NCBI GenBank assembly: GCA_941918925.1
Contig: OW799233.1
Location: 84,760,055-84,824,054 of the forward strand
Origin: Phyto melanocephala
Lineage: Eukaryota; Arthropoda; Insecta; Diptera; Rhinophoridae
Direction: 5' to 3'
Length of the DNA stretch: 64,000 nt
Below, one piece after another: positions 24,111 through 37,164 of the stretch. The stretch's first letter is position 1. Every line of letters starts with the position of its first letter. The notes under the pieces are model-generated. The model searched no databases and was not told the origin of the DNA. It saw nothing but the letters and a program-made list of their open reading frames with translations. The position numbers were made by a program, and so were the translations under genes.

Positions 24111-24524
24111 AAACTAATATTCAAATTTTAATCAGGCTCGAGTTCATATTAACATTCTTATTGTTACAAAGAATTTTTTTATTTGTGATAAATGAAAGAA
24201 TAATCTGAAAAATTATATTTTTACCGACAACTAGCCGAGTGGAATGCATTTTCGAAACCAGCTACGATTTTATCATCAGCACTCTTTGATCGGTGGGTGC
24301 ATGTTGGTTGTAAATATCATCTATTTAACTCACGGGACTTAAGTTAATTGCATTCGGTAACTACTTTAGTTTTCCTTTTTCATATATTTTTACCACAATG
24401 AGTTAGATTGAAATTTTTGCCCAACAGCAACCCTTTTACTTTTGTTTGTTATTATCTTTCAATGATAATAACAATAACAATGTTAAGATGAACTCGAGCC
24501 TGATTAAAATTTGAATATTAGTTT
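24111..24524. mobile_element. MITE-like element with 55-bp inverted repeats
   Basis: 24111-24165 and 24470-24524 are reverse complements with about two mismatches (AAACTAATATTCAAATTTTA... inward). The interior contains AGCCGAGTGGAATGCATTTTC, which recurs in reverse at 37015-37046. No target duplication could be fixed and no coding capacity is present. Confidence 0.6.
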
Positions 24525-26497
24525 AAACAGAAAAGTTCGATAAAATAAAAATTAAATAGTTAATGTTAGTTAAGTTTTCTAAATCTTTTTTAGCTAAACT
24601 CAAATAATAAACATCTCTCATATTATCTTAGGTATTACTGACTTATATAAAAGACTTTTCTATTCGAATAAAACAGGTAATTGTTCAATGGTACGAGATT
24701 GACTTTCAAACAAAATAACCATTAAATATATTTCTAAACGCTTCCTTAATGCACAAATAGGGATTAACTTTGTCCTAAACCTTTTTTTTAGGTGCCGACA
24801 ATTACGGTATCAATAGTTTTTTGCTTTTTGTATTTAAATAACAAACAACACTGCTTAATCTCGTCTCATAGACTCTCATCTGGGATTATCCCGGAAAAGT
24901 CAGTTACAGCGTACAACCCTTTTAAAAATTTAACAATATTATTATTTATTTATTTTCTTTTTTTTTTAGAAAATAAAACCAACGAAAAACATTTGTATTT
25001 TGAAAAAATTGCAACAAACAGCATAATTAAAATTGTCTGCTTTTGCTAATTTAAAAAGAAAATGGCAAGAAAAAGGATTAAAACCTTGACATCCTTGCAT
25101 ACATTCGTCTACAAAGTTGTAACGCCCACCAAATAAAATTGTACACACAGCATGTGAACACTAAGGAAAGGATTAAATTTTCCTGAATTAAAAACTACCA
25201 GGAGTTAAACTAATACAATGCTTTCATTGTTTTCTAAGTAGCATTTAAATTTGGCTTTTGCTATAGGAATCCTGCAATGTTCTGCTAGTCCTCGGGGTAT
25301 CGAAGGATATGGTACGAAATTGTACGCAGATTCTCAAAGGATGCCGCAACTAAACGTATTGAATGTGTGTGCGACTACTGTAGCACAAATACTTTATGCG
25401 TATAGTTCATTAGAATATTCAATTTACACAAAAATATATTTAATATCAATCGAAATTTGGCAAAATGATAAATTTGTAAGCGATGTTTCATCAATAGTTT
25501 CCTTTTGAACGTTTTCCGAGAAGCGATTTATTTTCTTTTACTTACTAGAAGGCCATGCGGTATATATTTATTTATTGTACCTGTCAATTAATAAACAATA
25601 AACACTCTTCACTCGGTATCTTGCCAACTGTCAAAATAAACAATTAGATGAAATTAATTTTCATTAGTAACGATTTAAAATCAATTTTCAAAGATGCTGC
25701 AAGTAACAAAAAGTACCACATTGATCGTTAGAGCCTTGGAATTGCTGTTAAAGAATAGTTTAACAAAGTCTTGAAATAGTCGCATTGGCATTCATTCGTT
25801 TGTATTTTTGTGTGAACTTGAAATATGTATTTATTACACAGGGGGCGAGTTCACATTTAGTATATTTTATACATACACTCGCACGCACACTGCTTTTCTT
25901 AACAATTTCTTAACAATAGTGCAATAGTTAAAACTCTCAAGTGTGTGGCCTTACAGAAATCAATCAAGGCTCATCAAAGTGTTATAATTTATTACACTTT
26001 AGTTTAGTTTTGGTTTGGTTTGAGTACAACTCAGTTGAATTTACAGCCATTAAATACATGTTCTTTATTATTATTTCTTTGTCTCTATGAGCAATAAGAA
26101 ACATGCATATTGATGGGCTTAAGCCCTTTTTATTTCAGAAGGAGTCGTTATGTATCATGTATTATTATGCCTGTTTCCGTACTCAAACCGAACGAAACCC
26201 TGTAATTAATGAGCGGCCATTTATAATATTGGCAGTTGTATTTCATGTGCTTTTTCTATTTAATCTCTTTTCAAGAGATACAAATGCACATTTTGGTAGA
26301 TTTTTCTTTAGGCTGTGGTAGTGTTTTCGTTTAATTCTAATTTGTAATCATTAGTAGTTTCTTATTAACACTATTTATAAAACTACTGGTGTGATAATAG
26401 ATTCTCATCAAATTCGACTATAATCAATACATTTATTTTGTCTAAACAATGAATGAGAAATAAAAGTATGCTTAAGGTATGCTCACATTAGGTAAGT
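24525..26497. other. no recognisable gene
   Basis: AT-rich. The open frame at 25251-25508 has no recognisable motif and is not called. Confidence 0.4.
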
Positions 26498-27030
26498 AAA
26501 GGGTCCACCGTCTAACGTTTTTTTTTTCAACTAGTGCTTATTTCGTGAAAGGTAATACTTAGCTCATGTCTGATTTGACAGATAATTAGTTTTGTCCTTC
26601 CGCTGAACGAATATGGTTGAACAACGCTGGGAAATATTGCGACATTACTTTGGTCGATTTTGCCAAAAAAATCATATTTTCAGACGAAGCTCATTTTGAT
26701 CTTGGCGGGTATGTAAACAAGCAAAATTGTCGTATTTGGGGCACAGAAAACCCGCACGCATACATTGAAAAGCCAATGTTTGATGCGGATTTTGGTCCAG
26801 AGGCATAATTGGGCCATTTTTCTTCGAAAAAGAGCAAGGACTGGCCAAAGTCATTGGCGATTGTTATCGGGCCATGTTCAGTGAATTTTTGTTCACAAAA
26901 ATTAAAGAGGAGGATATTGGCATTATTTGGTTTCATCAGGACGACGCATCGTGGCACACAGCCAAAGCTACACTTTTTTTTATAGCATTTTCAAAAAAAA
27001 AATAAAGTTAGTTAGCGGAAGCTCTCTTTA
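26498..27030 (+). mobile_element. mariner-family deletion derivative, family A copy 3
   Basis: The left end AAAGGGTCCACCGTCTAACG follows TA, and the right end TTAGTTAGCGGAAGCTCTC is a degraded inverted repeat. This copy alone keeps the original ATG (26613), encoding MVEQRWEILRHYF before the internal deletion. It shares with copy 2 a deletion joining AAAGCTACAC to the 3' terminal TTTTTATAGC. Confidence 0.75.
26613..26960 (+). pseudogene. mariner-family transposase remnant
   Basis: A 13-residue N-terminus (MVEQRWEILRHYF) is joined by a large deletion and frame change to VDFAKKIIFSDEAHF with the first catalytic Asp, then NKQNCRIWG. A further deletion falls after EKP, and the second-Asp region reads WFHQDDASWHTA in another frame. 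Not functional. Confidence 0.75.
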
Positions 27031-30000
27031 ACGAAATAAACGTAGCAACAAAAATGTAATAAAATATCTCCTAAAAAATAAATTTTTATTTAAATACAAA
27101 TTTTCTTTACTAAAATGTATAACTGCTATTCCAATTCATAGTAATATGTGTTGAGTGTATATGATATTTATAACGAAAATCACATGAAGTTTTACAAATA
27201 TTTATTAAAAATCAAGGTTACTCTTATTAGATCAAATATTTGCCACATACATATGTCTGTCTTCACACATATAAATTGATAATATTTATAGACCAATTTG
27301 CTACGAATAAGACTTTTCTTTCATAAGAATGTTTTATATTTTGTGACCGTGTGGGTAGTTTTTACTAAAAGATCTTAAATGGGTGCTACTTAGGATCAAA
27401 TGTTGAAGCACCATTTTATTTTTATCTTTTTGTTTAAACAAAGTTACGGACTAGAAGATTGAGAGCAGGTAAGTATTTTTAAATATCTAAAATTCAATGT
27501 AGTAAGACTCTAAATAATAAGACAAACATATTTGTTTCAAATAAACACCATTTGTTTATTAACAGATGATTTCAGAAACTTTTAATTTTTACATTTCAAT
27601 TAATTAAATTATCCCGATGAATTATCTGTATGTTTTCTTATTTTAACCTGAAAATATGCATAATCAGCGTTGTCAAAATTGAAATTTTAAAAGTCATCTG
27701 AACCGAGAAAAAAGAGCGTAATTTTCAATAAAAAATCATTGATATTAATTGATTGTAATAAGGCAAAATTAAATTAAAAAATATTAAAATTGTTTACTTT
27801 TGATTTTGTAAGTACATTATTTATAATTTTTAAAATTATAAATTTAAATATAAAAGCATAAGAAGTTCCTATCGCTACTATTTGGAACATAAGAGGCTGA
27901 TAAATATAAAAATGTATTTATTTTTTTTTTTGTTATAATACGGTTTTAAACAGTGTGACAATTTAAAATTAGCAGTTGCCAATATAATCACTATTTTATA
28001 CAAAAATTTGCGGCTTTTTGACGTCAATTGCTCTCTGAAATACCTTATTTCACAACTGGCAACGAAACTATAATATCATTTGGCCAAATATTATGATGTT
28101 GTCAATATTAAAATTTATATCGATGTTTACCCCATCAGGGTATCAATTGTTGCTCTGATAAATTGTGTAAGAAATGAGTATCGGAATTTAATAACAATAG
28201 ATAATGTTAAAATTATAATCCACTCATAATTATTTTATTTTTATACTTTCAATCCTTTTAATTTTTCAAATTATCTGTTTATATTTTACAATGAGTAAAT
28301 ATTTGTTAGTTTTGTATATTCAACTAACCTTACGAAAATTGTTTTCAGTTAAAGAAAAAAATATTTGAAGTTTAATATTTTGTGTCACCAAAAGAAATAG
28401 CACTAACAATAAAAGAAAAAACGCACCGACCAAAAATTGTCGAATGTCAAAAGCACCAAAATTAGTGCTAAAATCACCGAGTTTTCGTGCATAATCCTCT
28501 CTCGGAAATTCTTTTAAAATAAGAAACAAACACACAGATTGCCCGTTAGATAAATGCCAGTTGCAATTGTGTAAAAACCGAAATTTTCATTTAATTTGCG
28601 CATGATAATTTTTTTGTATAAAAATAAAAACTGAATATAAATAATGTATGCACAAATGGGCACAAAATATATGGAATTTTAAAAACTCCTTTTCCAAACA
28701 AATGTCTGAAGACTCATTTTGATTTTAGTTGATGGAAATAGTCACCTCTTTGCTTATTAGATGAAATATGTTGAAATTTCAGTATTTGTTTTTCTTCGTA
28801 CTAGCAGTCAAAGACTTGACTGATAATTAGTTTTAGGTTTTTTGTTACCCACAAGAAGTGACAATTTAAAATCTGTATATTTATCTATTTAGCTCTTTGG
28901 CGTAAATGTGAGAATTTCAAATGGTTATTATTTACCTAATTTAATTATTGTTATATATTTCAATGTTAATACTCACTCCTTTTAACCATGCCACGTAATA
29001 AATAAGTCAATATTGCTCTTTTTGGGAGTTTCCTTATAAAGTTAATTGCATTTCATTGACAGTGAAACATATTGATTCTTATAATTGCAAGTTTTGTCAA
29101 GAGGCATTATTCATTTTGAATTTAAGAGTTTAACATGTCCTCTAGTATTTATGCAAGACTTGGGGTATTTTAAGTGTCCATTAAAACAATTGTTCTACGG
29201 CATTCCGTATTACTTAAAACTTTGTTTTTAAATTAAATATTTTATAAGTTTAGATTTTAATATTACAGAAAGCCTTATTTATTTTTAAAGATTTTTTAAT
29301 TTATGACGAATTAGAACACAAACGAAAATGTAATATTAAAGAAATACAACCGGTATTACTTTAACGTGGGGACTAATATAAAAATAAAGTTTCTCTAATC
29401 TTGATGTTAAACTTAATATTTAAGGTTTTTTTTGTGCTTAATCCAAATGAACCACATGCCCATCCTATATTTAAAGGTGTTAAATATGGTTATTTTCATT
29501 TAATTTACCAAATGTTTTTCATTTGCCGAGTATGTTTTCTATCTATATCGAATGAATACTGCAGATGCAACAAACAAGAAAAGTATAGAATTATTGTAGT
29601 TGTTATTTTTATTTAATTTTTGTAAATCGGCTGCTGTGCACCTTCATTAAGCCCCCAAATTTTATACAGTTTTTAAAAGATACAAGCAGAAATCGTAGAA
29701 TGCATTACAAAACAGCAGGCGCTTTAGAGAAAATATACACATATACAAAAAATAAATTAAAAAACAAAAAACAAAAAAAAACAAGAACAAAACTAAAATA
29801 GAATAGAATTAAAATATATATTGAGGTATAAAACATATATGTACATACATATACGGACACACAAAAAAACATACATATAAAAAATGTACAAGAACAAAAA
29901 TTGGAATGTCTGCAACAGCATGCATTTTGATTAATGACCGAATGTCAATTATTTCAAAAAGATACAATTGCAAGACTTAAATAAATTCACGTATGTATTG

Positions 30001-30660
30001 AACATTTTATATAGATATGTATGTATATGCGTATACATACATACATATATACGAAAGTCTCGACGATTTTGTGAATTAATGTGGATTAAACCGTAAATAA
30101 ACAGGGAGTTTACTGAATGTATACACGGAAAAAAAGAGCCTGAAAGAGTTTAATAAATGAAAAGACTTAATTAAATTATTAATTTAAAAAATATTTTTAG
30201 TTTATTAAAAATTTTTTTTTACTTGGTTTTGAATTTTTTCAAAAAAATTATATAATTTTCAAAAAACAAACATATACATACATCCTTAAAATACATATAT
30301 AAGAGAAAAAAATCAAAATAAGTAAATAGATAAATTTGTTTTATTAAAAAACTATTAATTTTATAAATTTACAAAACAAAAATAATCACATTGAGTAATC
30401 TGCAGAAGATTTTTGTGGTGAGTCTATAGATCTATTCGTAAAATATAAAAATTTTCAAAAAGTGCAATATGTTGCGAACCTCTTGTTTCCGTGACATCGT
30501 CACATATATTTATTAATTATTCAGTCACTGATGTTAATTCTTCAGGACCAGTTGCAGAATTAAGCACAATAATAAACATAATATATGGGTATGGGTGTTC
30601 GTTAGTACAAATGCTTGTTGTTTCTATATTATCTTGACTGTATCTCACTATTCTTAATAA
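27031..30660. other. no recognisable gene; AT-rich with microsatellites
   Basis: Only short chance frames. ACATACATAC/TATGTATG-type microsatellite tracts occur around 29830-30055. No repeat ends were identified. Confidence 0.4.
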
Positions 30661-31069
30661 ATGTGACCTTCACCGAGAAAATGGACCTAATGTGTCGAAA
30701 AACGGGTTTGGACTTAAGAGTGGATTCTGGTACCTAAAAGGGTGTAGAATAAGATGAAATGAGTTAGATTTCTGATAAAAATTTATTTACTCCACAAAAA
30801 CTTTGTTGTGTCGGTCACTGGTTGCGGCTTAAGAATCAAGTATCAAGTTCATAACAAACAGAGCAGCACCAATAGCGAAGGTATTGTCACACTAAAAGCG
30901 AAAAGAAATACGTCACCACATAGTCATGACGTCACCCAAGTCGGCACCCAATCATAACTAACCATACCAATTCGCATCTCCCAACTAAAGGTGTGTTCGC
31001 AGTGATAATGCGTTATGAAACTTTAAATGCGTTTTTCTCAAAACTTCATTTTCTCGGAGAAGGTCACAT
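30661..31069. mobile_element. short element with TGTGAC inverted repeats
   Basis: TGTGACCTTCACCGAGAAAATG at the left and CATTTTCTCGGAGAAGGTCACA at the right are reverse complements with one mismatch. The interior has no gene and is richer in G+C than the flanks. It abuts the next element, sharing the palindrome GTCACATATGTGAC (31064-31077). Superfamily unknown. Confidence 0.6.
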
Positions 31070-32538
31070 ATGTGACAGCCCATAGAGAAAGAGACCTAAG
31101 GGTAAAAAAAACAATTTTCACTTCTTTTTTTATTGATGTGGACAACATCTCAGCATCGAATAAGACCGATCCCATGCCCCAAAAGTGTTCCCTCCCAGAG
31201 ATATGCGCGTTTTATAAAAGTGAAGTCGACGATTCTAAGCGCAAATAGAAAGGACCTAACGGTAAAATTTATTTATTTTATTTATTTTTAACAAAATAAC
31301 TTGATTTTACGAAACTACAAAAAATTTATATTTTTCCTTATGAACAATTTCAAAAAATAGAAAAGTCATTTTAACCGACGGTTTTTGCGAATTGGTTCCT
31401 TAGAACTTGACGGTACCGGTCCTTTATTTTTTTTCGATTTCTTCTTAACGTCTGCTGCCTCCACTTCTTGAGGATTGTCCACTTCCTCCGAATCCTCCTC
31501 TTCGTTTCCATTTCCAGAGGCCAAAGGAAGAGGAGCAACCGAATGTTTTTTTGAATCTTCAAAACATAAGCCCCGGATCTCTTTTTACAAGTACCATTGA
31601 CGCTTCATTGATAACCCTGGTGACGGAATTATTATTGGTTTGTCATCGAAACTGGTATTGTTACTCAGATGTATGTTTTCATTTATGCTGGCTGAATTCG
31701 CAAACAGTTTACATTGCACTGGTGACTGAGCAATAAATACAAAGTGATGATACTTCGATATTCCAACTAAAGTTTTATATTTAGTGGAGAAGTATTCGTC
31801 CAATTTTCTTCACTCAACAGCAGGCTCACTTGAGTTTGGAAGTCGAATAGGTACAGGAACATTAAATCCATTACGAGATGATTTTCTAACACAATCAACT
31901 ACATCCATGAAGCAGTCGACATAAGTTCGCGTAAATCAAGATCAGATTTATCAAGGTACATATTATCGGTATCATCTTCAGAGTCACTATCCGATAATTC
32001 TGAGAAGTGATCGTCATCATCCTCGTCATCAGGGAAGCGATAAAGTAAATCTACTTCTTCGAATTCGTCCACCATTTCATCCTAAAACAAACAGTAAGAA
32101 TGTTATCAGTTTTTAATTATTTTCGCGAATAACATAATAAGGTTATGTGAACAAATTTTCGTACTAACAGAGTGATATTCACGATTTAAAAGAATTACAA
32201 ATGAGTATTTATTATAATTCACAATTAATAATTTTAGAAAATAAAGCTGGATTCGAAAAAACGCGAGCAAAATTGATATCAAATTCATGGAAACAGAGCG
32301 CTAGGTAGAAAACAGTAAAAACCAACTACACAAAACAAGAGGTAGGGACGACCTACGCGCGTTTTCAAGGTTGTCCAACACGTTTCTGACGTCATGAGAT
32401 GTGTCGCTTTCAAATGAGACCAATACCAACACGCTCAGTGATGGTACACCAAAGATACACGTATTTAAATCTATAAAATGGCTCCCTGAACAAAACCTGT
32501 TTTTACCCTTAGGTCCCTTTCTCTATGCGCTGTCACAT
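31070..32538 (-). mobile_element. DNA transposon with about 40-bp TGTGACAG inverted repeats
   Basis: The left end TGTGACAGCCCATAGAGAAAG continues GACCTAAGGGTAAAAA. The right end is its reverse complement with about two mismatches (AGGTCCCTTTCTCTATGCGC then TGTCACA). Both share the pattern TGTGAC-GAGAAA-GACCTAA with the adjacent smaller element, so they are related. It contains a broken gene on the reverse strand. I cannot assign a superfamily. Confidence 0.65.
31366..32081 (-). pseudogene. broken gene inside the TGTGACAG element, unrecognised
   Basis: On the reverse strand a splice acceptor (TGTTTGTTTTAG at 32093-32082) precedes an exon. The exon opens with an acidic region (DEMVDEFEEVDLL, then a DDEDDDD run and SDSDSEDD). 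A frameshift falls near 31925, a TGA lies at about 31816 and a TAA at about 31586. Between them YHHFVFIAQSPVQCKLFANS and PIIIPSPGLSMKRQWYL are readable. The tail is charged (EEEDSEEVD, KKKSKKNKG) and ends at TGA 31366. An acidic start and a basic tail are common in transposase-derived proteins, but I recognise no family. One frameshift and two stops make it a pseudogene. Confidence 0.5.
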
Positions 32539-33777
32539 ATACGTATTTTGTAAAAAAAATTATCTTAGTAATTGGTTAGTAATTTGTTATATTCTTTAAA
32601 TTTTTAATTGAATATACTCTTCTAATAATCTAATCTTTGTGTGAAGATCGTAACTTCTCTAATGTTTAAGGAATTAAGTTATATGCGTGCGTGCTTGTAG
32701 GTATGTATGTATGTATGTATGTTTAGTTTTTAGTATTTTTATAGTTTTATATAGTTTTTATAAACTATAGCTGAAATGAAATAAAAAAATATAAATCGTA
32801 ATTAATTTTTAAGTTTAGAAAAGATTAAAAAAACAGTTCTTAAAATCTTTCCTAATCATTTATATATCTAAAACGTGCAATTAAATTAAAAAAGTATAAA
32901 AGATTCGGCACAGCCGAATATAGTGCTCTTACTTGTTTAATTATAGAAATTACCTTTGGTTTAGTTAATGACATCATTTTGATGATTGGAACAAACTCAA
33001 ATACATTTTTTTTATTTATATTTATTTCGTAATTAAAACTCATATTTATTTTTTTCTGTGTAGATCTACTATATTACGTACTTACAAACATACACACATA
33101 CATTCATGACAGCTTGTGGAGGTGAAACTCCTCGAAAATGGCTTCTAGGCTAATATAGCTACGGCTAAGTCTCAAAGTACGTTCAAAGCTTTGTCACAGT
33201 TTAGTTGGCGGTAAGGTTCGAATGTCTTTTCCCGATTTGCACTGAACTTGCTCTAACGGAAGGTCATTCCGTCACCCCCGCTATGACAATTCCTGACGGA
33301 GAGAAAGAAATATGGGAGATATGGAGTTTCCATTTGCGAGGCTGTCCTAGAACACTTGCAAATGGAGGTAGTGCAGACATCAATAACGTAAAGAAATTTG
33401 TTAATAAAATATCAAATACAAATGTTTTTTTACAAAATTTGTTTCTAAAAATTTTAAGTAAGCTTGGCATCTCCAATACAAAATCAACAGTTCTTGCAAC
33501 ATATCCAGAGAACTCTAATACCTAAAATCTTCAAGATTCATGTGAGGTATTACAATAATAATAAGCATAGTTAAGCTTAGAAAGAATTTGAAAATAACTG
33601 TGGGTATGGCACCCTTAATACATATAAAATATATTTTATTAGATATCTAGAAATGCATTATATCTATAATTTGAAAGCTTTGTGTGCTTTACTTTAATTT
33701 AATTTTTTTAGCCAGATATCAATACTTTTGGAGCAGAGAAGTGATACTTCACATTTATATATTTATATAATTTTTTT
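32539..33777. other. mostly non-coding; G+C-richer patch at 33100-33400
   Basis: A 106-codon open frame at 33205-33525 lies in a patch of more balanced base composition. It has no recognisable motif, so I do not call a gene. The patch may be an old repeat. A 3' fragment of the DINE-like family is at 32890-32937. Confidence 0.4.
32890..32937 (+). repeat. isolated 3' terminal fragment of a DINE-like element
   Basis: TATAAAAGATTCGGCACAGC plus CGAATATAGTGCTCTTACTTG is an unmutated family 3' hairpin and terminus, with no interior attached. Confidence 0.75.
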
Positions 33778-34640
33778 TATACCCACCACCAAAAAAATGG
33801 TGTGTGGGTGTATTTTGACATTCTGTTTCAAACACATCGAAATATCTATTTAGACCTGGTTTCATTTTAGGACGGTCTAGCTATGTCCGTCCGTCTGTTG
33901 AAAGTAATGTGTATCAAATTTGCCAGAATATTTCCAGTACATAAGGAATGTTATGGTTTGCAATATAAGAGTAACTAAAATAAAATCTTTTTTTACATCA
34001 ATTAAAAGTGCGATTGTGTTTAGATGCATTTACGTAAACGTAAAGTATTAAAATTTTCAAAGTAAATTTCTTGAGTGAAAAAATATCTTTCTTTAAAAAG
34101 TGCTCAAATCTATACATTACGAAAGGAGTTATATATCAAAATGTACCTAAATGTATACCGCATAATGTCTTTTTCGGTCTATTTAAAATTTAAAAAGTAA
34201 TAAAACTGACAAAATTAAATGTTCGACTCTGAAATTTTGCAAACTTTGCTTCTTGGTCAGTAAATTTGTAATAACGGAAAATTATGGAGACACGCCTACT
34301 TCCATATAACGCTTTTTATTAAATTGAATTAAATTGAATTTGTCTCTATGAACAAAGATTTTGGATGAATAAAGGACTCTCTATTGAAATATCTAATTTA
34401 AGTTCATTACCAGAAATTACTTTGGCTACCAACTTGTACTCTTCTGTTTCCGTAAAAATACAACATTGTAGTAAAAAAGAGTGAGTAGTATCATAATGTA
34501 AAAATACTTAAGATTCTATTTTAAGACTATATTTAAGAAAATAAAATCATAGCGAATCAAAGTTACACCAGGAAGGTGATTCATATTTTTGTAAAGAGAG
34601 ATTATTTAATAGGATTTACGGTTAATACCAATAGCCGGTG
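33778..34640 (+). mobile_element. DINE-like element, copy 6, diverged
   Basis: It starts TATACCCACCACC and has the GTCCGTCCGTCTGTTGAAAG block and one ACACGCCTAC block. It is strongly diverged and loses the 3' hairpin. The mariner site is empty (CAAAGTTACACCAGGAAGGTG). Confidence 0.65.
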
Positions 34641-35272
34641 TTAGAATTTTTTTAAATTAAAATAATTGGATTGGATCAAGTGGGAGAACTTAAGGATGCA
34701 TACAATTTTTTCACATAATAAAGCATTTAATTAACTACTATAAATATAAGTATGATCGACAGCTTCGGATGATCAGGTCAAGTTAAATATGGAAAGAATT
34801 TTTTTAAGGCATGCAAAATAAAAAAAAACGTTGAAAATGACACGAAAAGGCATTAAATAAAAAATTTAAACAGCTTAATTGAGGGTTTATAACCAAAATT
34901 CTCAAAAGCTTTATTTATAAACGTTCGATGGCACTATTAAACTGTTATAGATTTTTAAATGTTAATTGTGGTTTTTACCCTATTTAAAACCTGTAAAAGA
35001 TTGAAATTTCTTAAAATTAAACGTTTTTGCAATAAAACTTGAAAGTTTTTTGAACTGAATTATTAAAAATGTGAGGCTAGACTGTAATATTTGTTGATTA
35101 GAAATTTTTTTGTGTTTTTAAAAATTTACCTTTGAAAATTTTGTTAGAAAAAAGAAAAAAAATTTAATTTTATTTCAAAGTGATCGGATCAGTCTTGTGT
35201 GTCACTAATTTACAATAAAAGATAATTGTTAAAAGGAAAAAATAATTAAATTTTAAAATTTTGGTGGTGTTT
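34641..35272. other. no recognisable feature
   Basis: AT-rich. The left end of the following Tc1 element was not found here. Confidence 0.4.
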
Positions 35273-35719
35273 TCAAAAAAAAAAAAAAATAATTACAAAT
35301 TTTATTGTTAATAAAATTAAGTTATTGGATTGAAATGAATTTATACTTCTGTTTGGAAATTTGGTTTTTACGGTAAGAGAATTGCTATATATGTACATAC
35401 TACAGGCATTAAGGCTGTTGTCTCGAAGTCTGCGGCGAATAGTTTCCACGCTTGCCGGCACATTTAATGTTTTTTTGAGCTCCGTAGCTGTCATAAATGG
35501 ATTTGCTTTAGTCGTCCGTACTAACCGTTTTATTATTAAGGGTGACAAAACTCGCTTCCTACCACGGGATTCAACTTTTTGCTGATATCTTAGGACATTT
35601 ATTATCATTTTATTGGAACAGCTCAGCAATTCCCTTATTTGGGAATACGATTTACCCTCGGACGCAAATTTTTTAATTAGTTCACGTTTTTCCGGCGAAC
35701 AATGCTTTCCGCGACCCAT
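35273..35719 (-). pseudogene. Tc1-family transposase, N-terminal fragment
   Basis: It starts MGRGKHCSPEKRELIKKFA and has two helix-turn-helix segments: residues about 10-45 (SYSQIRELLSCSNKMIINVL) and about 65-105 (NPFMTATELKKTLNVP, ETIRRRLR), joined by a GRKR basic linker. This is the paired-like DNA-binding domain of Tc1 transposases. After LNACS (about residue 106) the homologous frame stops and about 40 unrelated residues follow, so the whole catalytic domain is missing. If expressed it could only bind the ends. Confidence 0.75.
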
Positions 35720-36063
35720 AACTGTACAATTTTTAAAAAATTATTACGCAATTTTATAGAAAGTATATTAAAAAATGTTTATTACCTGTCGTTTTCACTT
35801 TTTTTCACAAAATTTTGCAAAACAAATTTAAAAAAGCCTACTGGTGCTATTTTATTAACTGCACGAAATGAAAGGTGTTGACAAAAGATCTTTTATAACT
35901 GATTAATAGTAACGAAATTTGACAATTAATGCATACACTCTGAGATAGCATAAAAAATGTAACTGTTTTTTACACTCAAAAAAATTATATAATAAATAGG
36001 TGAAATTTTTACATCTTTTGAATCAGAATATTGCAACTGGTGCTATTATATTGACCGGCACTG
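35273..36063 (-). mobile_element. Tc1-like element, 3'-truncated
   Basis: The right end, read on the reverse strand, starts CAGTGCCGGTCAATATAATA then GCACCAGTTGC. A second GTGCAGTTAATAAAATAGCACC motif lies about 200 bp inward, giving the repeated sub-terminal motif arrangement of Tc1-type IR/DR elements. The opposite end was not found. It carries the start of a transposase gene. Confidence 0.65.
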
Positions 36064-37164
36064 TATGTACATATATATATATTTTTTTTTTTGTTGGTAG
36101 ACTTTCTGGCGTTGGTCATGTCAGGTTTTAGATTCTAACAGTTCAGGAACCAAGATAATACTAAGTTTGAAATAAGTTCCATCCTTTAGATTATTCTTTG
36201 GGGGAAACTGAAAATCTTAATGAGAGATTCTGTGAAAGAGCTATAAAGGGAAAAAAATTTAATAAAGAAACAAAAAAGAGAAGTAACAGATTTTTTTTAA
36301 AACAAAAGTTCTCATTTTCTTGAACATCATCTGCCGTAATTCACTAACGTTTTTAACGTGTTTTTATAAAAAAAAGGAAAAAAAATTATTGATTGATTAA
36401 ATTTATCTTGAAATTATTATTAAATTTTATTGCTTGACAAATTATTGAATGTCAAACTTTATACATAATAATCATTTTAATTGTTATTTATTTTATTTAT
36501 AGCTTATTTTCCTTTGTTTGTTAAAAAGTATTTGCATATAAATATTTTAATGTATGTACATATGTACACATGTATATACATACATATGTATATACACATA
36601 CATTGCAGAAAGAAAGTTTAATAAACTCAAGAACCTAGAAGACAACAACAGGACTGAAGTTTTCAAGGAAAGTAATATTGGTGAGTTGATAATTTTTATA
36701 TTTTTAAGTCTTAAAAATAAATAAAATAAATAAATATTTTCACATTAAAAACCTAAAATAATAATAACAATTATTATTGATAAAAATAATTATTAAAAGA
36801 AGAAAAAAACATAAATAAAAAAATTATAATGAATAATAATTATTTATAACTAAAAATAGTTATTATTGATTCCTAATTTTAATAATAATAATATTTATTA
36901 ATAATACCTAACAATATTTATTGTTATTATTAAACCTTATTTTAATGAAAATAAAATATGTATATATTACCTTATAATAATAATTATTATTAATACCTTA
37001 TTTTAGCTGCTTTCGAAAATGCATTCCACTCGGCTAGCATCGGAACAATTTTTAAAATATTTTCAAATTGATTTACAATTTCTTTTAATAAATAAAACAA
37101 TTTTACCTGTGATATATAAAATCATATAAGCAAATTGGAAATTGAAAAGATAATATTATAGTGT
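36064..37164. other. AT-rich; microsatellites and a short shared core
   Basis: CATATGTACACATG/TATACATACATATG tracts at 36550-36605, and AAT/ATT-rich sequence at 36700-36990. 37015-37046 is the reverse of a block inside the MITE-like element at 24.11-24.52 kb. Confidence 0.45.

Noticed and set aside
24230..24290. tRNA-like A-box TAGCCGAGTGG
   Set aside because: No B-box at the right distance and no cloverleaf. Not called as a tRNA gene or SINE.
33205..33525. 106-codon open frame in a G+C-richer patch
   Set aside because: No motif, no splice or UTR context, and an overlapping frame of 70 codons on the other strand. Left as unexplained sequence.
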